The translations under genes were made by a program, and so were the position numbers. From NCBI GenBank assembly GCA_003024985.2, contig PXIH01S0000635.1: 10,609 bases of DNA; one strand, written 5' to 3'. Below are positions 7,655-10,609 of the stretch, piece by piece. How positions within the stretch are numbered: position 1 is the first letter of the stretch; every line of letters begins with the position of its first letter. The DNA comes from Euperipatoides rowelli. Lineage: Eukaryota; Onychophora; Udeonychophora; Euonychophora; Peripatopsidae. The notes beneath the pieces are model-generated. The model was not told where the DNA came from. It worked only from the letters and a program-made list of their open reading frames with translations, and did no database searches.

Positions 7655-7844
7655 AATGATTAAATAAAAATGTATATTATTATAAATACTAGGAGAGAAC
7701 CAGCCGGTCTAACAAAAAAAGATTAATGGTTTATTTGATTCACTGTCGTGAATCAACTAAATGATCAATTGATAATTATAAACCACAATAAAATGAATAT
7801 TTTAAAATGTAAAATTTTTGATTTTTGGCAATACATTTGAAACC

Positions 7845-8166
7845 TTAAAGGTGACATGCTTCCGATTTTTTCATTTTTTTTTTATGATTTATTTTGAAAG
7901 ATAATGACTAAAAAAATGATTTTTATTGTTAATAAAAAAAAAAAAAAGTTATTTAGATTAGTATTAATCAAATTTAAGTTTTTAGCAGCGCCATCCCTAA
8001 AAAGTAGNAGACTAAGGATAGCAATAGTCTCAATTTTATCTTTAAATAACTTTTTTTTTATGCATTTTAAAATATTTTTTTCCAGTGGAATTTTTTTTAA
8101 TAGTAATTATCTTTGAAAATAAATAATAAAAGAAAATAAAAAAAATCTGTTACATTTGACCTTTAA
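7845..8166. mobile_element. TTAA-flanked foldback MITE
   Basis: The left end is TTAAAGGTGACATGC (from 7845) and the right end, read on the minus strand, is TTAAAGGTCAAATGT (from 8166), each starting with the TTAA target motif. The arms continue in parallel: GATTTTTT, then ATGATTTATTTTGAAAGATAA on the left against ATTATTTATTTTCAAAGATAA on the right, then ACTA. Complementarity is detectable for at least 70 bases and weaker further in, so nearly the whole 320-bp unit can fold back on itself. There is no coding capacity. The unresolved base N (8008) lies almost at the fold centre. TTAA use suggests mobilisation by a piggyBac- or Kolobok-type transposase, which is inferred. Confidence 0.7.
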
Positions 8167-8500
8167 TAAAAAATCATGTGATTTTGAGATCTTTTAAAAA
8201 AAACAGTTGAAGCATTTCGAAAAACACTAGGCCTAAGCATTTTAACGTAAAACTACCATATATCGCTGAAGTTCGTAGGCTCAATGACTTTATCCTTGCA
8301 TTTGTAAAGTAGACCTGGCTCGCCTTTGGTATTTTACCTGAGTTGTAGTATTAAAATACATATTTTCAAACTCACAAATTGTGTCCAATCCACAATAGTG
8401 TATTTAACAGTGAACCAAATGCCTAGCTGCACCACTTAGTCATACAAATTACCTTAACCCAGTTCTTTTGGGATATACTGTATCTGCACCCTTCATATAG
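8167..8500. other. Non-coding stretch, nothing recognised
   Basis: No open frame or structured element is supported. One ATACTGTAT motif lies near 8474. The stretch separates the foldback MITE from the possible minus-strand coding relic. Confidence 0.5.
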
Positions 8501-9052
8501 TCAATGAATTTTTCTAAATATTGGGGGGCGGGACTTCAATGAGTACCCGGAGAATCCATGGGAGTGAATGACTATCGAAATGAGGAGGATCAAATGTATG
8601 AAGCCAGATTTTTGACTCCTCTGTGCGGTTTGTAGAATTGCTAGTGGGTACATATATATATATATACCATATTTAATGGAGATTTTGATAGACTTAGATC
8701 TGTCTTCAGGTTTGGAGATCTTTTGTACCTCCTTGATGTTGCTCATGTCTTTATCAGGCGATTGGGTTAGAGCAGAAATCAACATCTCCAGCTGATGGAT
8801 TTATAAAAGTGCTTGCTCCACCTCAATTGGGCCAGATGATGTGGATGTAACCAGGAATTTCATGGATAATTCCACCACTTTTTCCCCGAGTTAAATTACC
8901 AATGCCTCTAGTTGCTGAAGTTCCAATGAGCCTGTTTGTCCAGTGTCCTTCTTTATTGCTTCTAGCCTGGCTCAGAACTCCAAACATCTGGTGAGGTTTC
9001 AGAGGGAACTTGACTGTTTCAGGTTATCTATCTGAGAGACAAGCTGTGCCAT
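8501..9052 (-). pseudogene. Possible decayed coding stretch, unidentified, coiled-coil-like
   Basis: One minus-strand frame reads from an ATG at 9052 through four stop codons to 8501 with protein-like composition that the surrounding AT-rich DNA lacks. Segments include MAQLVSQIDNLKQSSSL, ARLEAIKKDTGQTGSLELQQ, LGEKVVELSMKFLVTSTSSG, PIEVEQALL and HQLEMLISALTQSPDKDM. Heptad-like spacing of Leu, Ile and Val suggests a coiled coil. Each stop is one substitution from a sense codon such as CAA or CGA, as expected for decay. Past about 8690 the reading becomes doubtful and is interrupted by an AT run (8652-8666). I do not recognise the family. A retroelement gag-type relic is possible, and so is chance. 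Confidence 0.35.
8652..8666. repeat. Short (AT)n microsatellite
   Basis: About seven and a half AT units in a row, inside the possible pseudogene. Confidence 0.85.
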
Positions 9053-9135
9053 GTCTTCTACACAATGTTTTACTTAGTGAATAAAGTAGGGCCTCTATAT
9101 TTTACATATGTTTTTATTTTATTAATTAGTAGTAA

Positions 9136-9165
9136 GTTTTATATTAACAATTTTTAATATAAAAC
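9136..9165. repeat. Perfect 12-bp-stem hairpin
   Basis: GTTTTATATTAA (9136-9147) and TTAATATAAAAC (9154-9165) pair perfectly around the loop CAATTT. It is AT-rich, lies in presumed intron, and its role is unknown. Confidence 0.8.
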
Positions 9166-9381
9166 ATATTTAATTTTTTTTTTTTTTTGTAAATCTACTT
9201 AACTATCTTGGCCTTAATATTAAAATGAGTTTTATGAAAATTCATTGCATTGTAGGCTAAATCTAAATATGAAGCTATGATCATCAAGGAATCGGATACT
9301 ATTTTTTTTGGTGTCATTTTGGCATTGGTTGACCCATTTGTGTATTTTTGTCAAAATAAATAAATTTATAACAAAAATAAT

Positions 9382-9394
9382 CCCCCCCCCCCCC
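9382..9394. repeat. Poly-C run of 13
   Basis: Thirteen consecutive C bases are followed by further C-rich sequence. The run stands out against the AT-rich context and is likely length-variable. Confidence 0.85.
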
Positions 9395-9805
9395 ACCCTC
9401 CCATTTAAAAACCTGTTCCCTGTCTTGCAATATTGTGCCATAAGGCCAAGGTGTTTATGTTAGACTTTTTCCAGACTACTAGTTTTTTTTTTCTAATTTT
9501 GAACATAAAAATTGTATTAAGAATTGAATGGTATAAATTACAAAAAATCATATAATTATAGTAGCTCAAAATACATTAGATTCCAATGTTTTGGGATTTT
9601 TCTAGTGTTAAAATTGCCGTTCTAAAAATATTTTGCAGATAAAATTTAAATTGTATTTGTGCCTATTAGCATACAAGCTATTTTTGTTGTGAATTTACAG
9701 TAAATAATTTATTTAAAGTGCTATAATTCTTCTCTGTCTTCTAATCTACTGCATTTACAGTATTTGTAATTTAAATTGCAATAATTTCACTTTATTATAA
9801 TGTTA

Positions 9806-9834
9806 TTGTTTTGTTTTTTTAATTGTTTTTTCAG
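9806..9834 (+). promoter_or_regulatory. 3' splice site: polypyrimidine tract and AG
   Basis: A T-rich tract ends in TTTTTTCAG, with AG at 9833-9834. The next base starts codon GCT of the exon in phase 0. Family similarity begins exactly at the first codon after this AG, which fixes the acceptor. Confidence 0.9.
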
Positions 9835-10017
9835 GCTGCAGATTTAACTAAACCAATAGACAAGCGTGCATATAAGGGAACATGCCCCACTTGCCACGAT
9901 TTTAACAAATTAACTGTAACCAGTGACAGTGTCTCTCTCTTAGTTGGTTTCTCTGCAGGCCAAATTCAACTTATAGACCCCATTAAAAAAGAACTGAGTA
10001 AATTATACAATGAAGAA
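9835..10017 (+). CDS. wdr20: WDR20/DMWD-family WD-repeat protein, one internal exon (partial)
   Basis: This internal exon has exactly 61 codons and begins and ends in phase 0. It encodes AADLTKPIDKRAYKGTCPTC, then HDFNKLTVTSDSVSLLVGFS, then AGQIQLIDPIKKELSKLYNE and a final E. The blocks AADL-KPIDKR-YKGT, PTCHDFN, SVSLLVGFSAGQ, QLIDPIKKE and NEE are those of WDR20 and its paralogue DMWD, in the N-terminal part just before and within the first WD repeat. Known family role: WDR20 is a beta-propeller protein that binds and activates the USP12/USP46-UAF1 deubiquitinases. Exon edges agree with the protein: the family sequence continues past NEE in a further exon not found here. In an invertebrate a single gene usually represents both paralogues, so WDR20 versus DMWD is not decided. 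The open frame runs on into the intron, but that extension has no family similarity. Confidence 0.93.
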
Positions 10018-10023
10018 GTGAGT
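10018..10023 (+). promoter_or_regulatory. 5' splice site GTGAGT
   Basis: GAAGAA is followed by GTGAGT, a strong donor match. Family similarity ends at the codon just before it, and an in-frame stop is reached about 100 bases downstream if the intron is read through. Confidence 0.9.
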
Positions 10024-10609
10024 AAAATTAACTACATAATATACAGTATTTTTATCTCTATAATTATTCACTTTAAATTGTTCATGGTACTCATCCATCT
10101 GTTAGAGCATCAATAATTTCAAAATTTGACGATTCCAAAATTAAATTTTTAATTAATTTATAATCAAACTTATCAGGGCGGAGGGCTATAATATTTGCAT
10201 AAATTGATGCTAAATTTTTAAGATACTGTAGGTGGCAAAAACTTGACAATTAAGGTGTACGGCTTCATATGTAATGTTTCATCAGCAAACAGAAACATAT
10301 ACAATTTTGATAACCTGAACAATAACCTTAAAATATAATTAAACTTGGAATAACTTTATTTTTTAAAAAAATATAGTTGTGTAACAAACAGACTGAGAAT
10401 GAGGCAGCTGCTGGAATTTTGTATGGGTATTGTTAGTGGCTATTTGATTAAACGTCTACAAAAATTTGGGCAGCAAATGAAGATGTTTTTTTCCCCCCAT
10501 TTTTTTTTAACATGAACTGGGTTAAAATCATTATCATCAAGAAGGGAGGATCTATCTTATCAATTTGCAATTAAATTCTTCAAATTGTTTCCTCAATTTT
10601 TACCAGAAA
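10024..10609 (+). other. Intron following the WDR20-family exon
   Basis: AT-rich, non-coding to the window end. No block resembling the next WDR20 segment was found in any frame. TACTGTA-type motifs occur near 10041 and 10224, and T- and C-runs near 10487-10508. Confidence 0.65.

Larger units (their letters stand above)
7392..7756. repeat. Array of hairpins alternating with TATACTGTATA palindromes
   Basis: At least six stem-loops occur in 365 bases. They are ATTTGCC/GGCAAAT with loop GCT (7392-7408); the three GTATC-RGTC-SRTAC hairpins listed separately (7453-7476, 7534-7561, 7628-7654); a perfect 22-bp AT palindrome around ATACAGTATATATACTGTAT (7496-7517); and TTGATTCAC/GTGAATCAA with loop TGTC (7735-7756). 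Two TATATACTGTATATA copies lie near 7579-7611. I recognise no known repeat or RNA family. It could be a degraded transposon end, a satellite-like unit, or a structured transcript within an intron. Confidence 0.65.
9053..9805 (+). other. Intron (5' side) preceding the WDR20-family exon
   Basis: This sequence directly upstream of the acceptor is AT-rich and non-coding in all frames. It holds a hairpin at 9136-9165, a C run at 9382-9394 and two decoy TTTACAG sequences (near 9694-9700 and 9754-9760) that are not followed by family-matching coding. A branch-point candidate CTAAT lies at 9741-9745, somewhat far from the acceptor; none is certain. The donor of this intron is not in the window as far as I can see. 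Confidence 0.6.

Noticed and set aside
7392-7756. Hairpin array as a CRISPR-like repeat-spacer locus
   Set aside because: The shared unit is only about 14 bases and imprecise, spacing is irregular, there are no cas genes and the context is eukaryotic.
7904-8116. 70-codon plus-strand open frame
   Set aside because: Lies wholly inside the foldback MITE and spans its N; Lys/Phe-rich translation of A and T runs.
9232-9441. 69-codon minus-strand open frame
   Set aside because: Crosses the poly-C run (Gly repeat) and has no recognisable motif.
9694-9760. Two TTTACAG sequences as alternative acceptors for the exon
   Set aside because: The sequence after them has no similarity to the WDR20 family and reaches stops; similarity starts exactly after AG at 9834.
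9823-9834. Start of the protein at TTG 9823 upstream of the exon
   Set aside because: Those bases are the polypyrimidine tract and AG of the 3' splice site.

Overview
This window looks like strongly AT-rich, repeat-laden metazoan nuclear DNA from a draft assembly, with single N bases at 6746 and 8008. It is eukaryotic because the only intact coding unit is one spliced exon with a polypyrimidine-AG acceptor and a GTGAGT donor. No operon-like gene packing, Shine-Dalgarno sites or long open frames are present. The exon encodes a 61-residue piece of the WDR20/DMWD family of WD-repeat proteins, which animals use as activators of the USP12/USP46-UAF1 deubiquitinases. Its divergence from vertebrate WDR20 and the kind of decayed transposon gene nearby suggest an invertebrate or basal animal, but the sequence does not fix the phylum.

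Layout. 1-460 is AT-rich DNA with one hairpin. 464-1537 is a putative TTAA-targeting non-autonomous DNA transposon with 15-bp terminal inverted repeats and clustered CCGGAAC / ACCGCAA subterminal motifs. 1798-6133 is bounded by two long diverged inverted repeats of about 220 bp. It contains, on the minus strand at 3798-5712, the decayed C-terminal two thirds of a large transposon-type protein ending in a cysteine-rich CXC-like tail. A smaller foldback (2575-2880) is nested in this element. 6134-7390 has no gene but holds a 20-bp palindrome and a 54-bp near-perfect palindrome. 7392-7756 is a run of hairpins. Three of them share the core GTATC-RGTC-SRTAC while their outer stems differ in sequence yet still pair. 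7845-8166 is a TTAA-flanked foldback MITE. 8501-9052 is a possible decayed coding stretch on the minus strand. 9835-10017 is the WDR20-family exon on the plus strand, followed by intron to the end of the window.

How it fits together. If the WDR20-family gene is transcribed rightward and its preceding exon lies outside the window, much or all of 1-9834 would be intron filled with transposons, and 10018-10609 would be the next intron. No neighbouring WDR20 exon was found. No CRISPR array, tRNA, rRNA or intact mobile-element gene was seen. The least explained structure is the hairpin array at 7392-7756.
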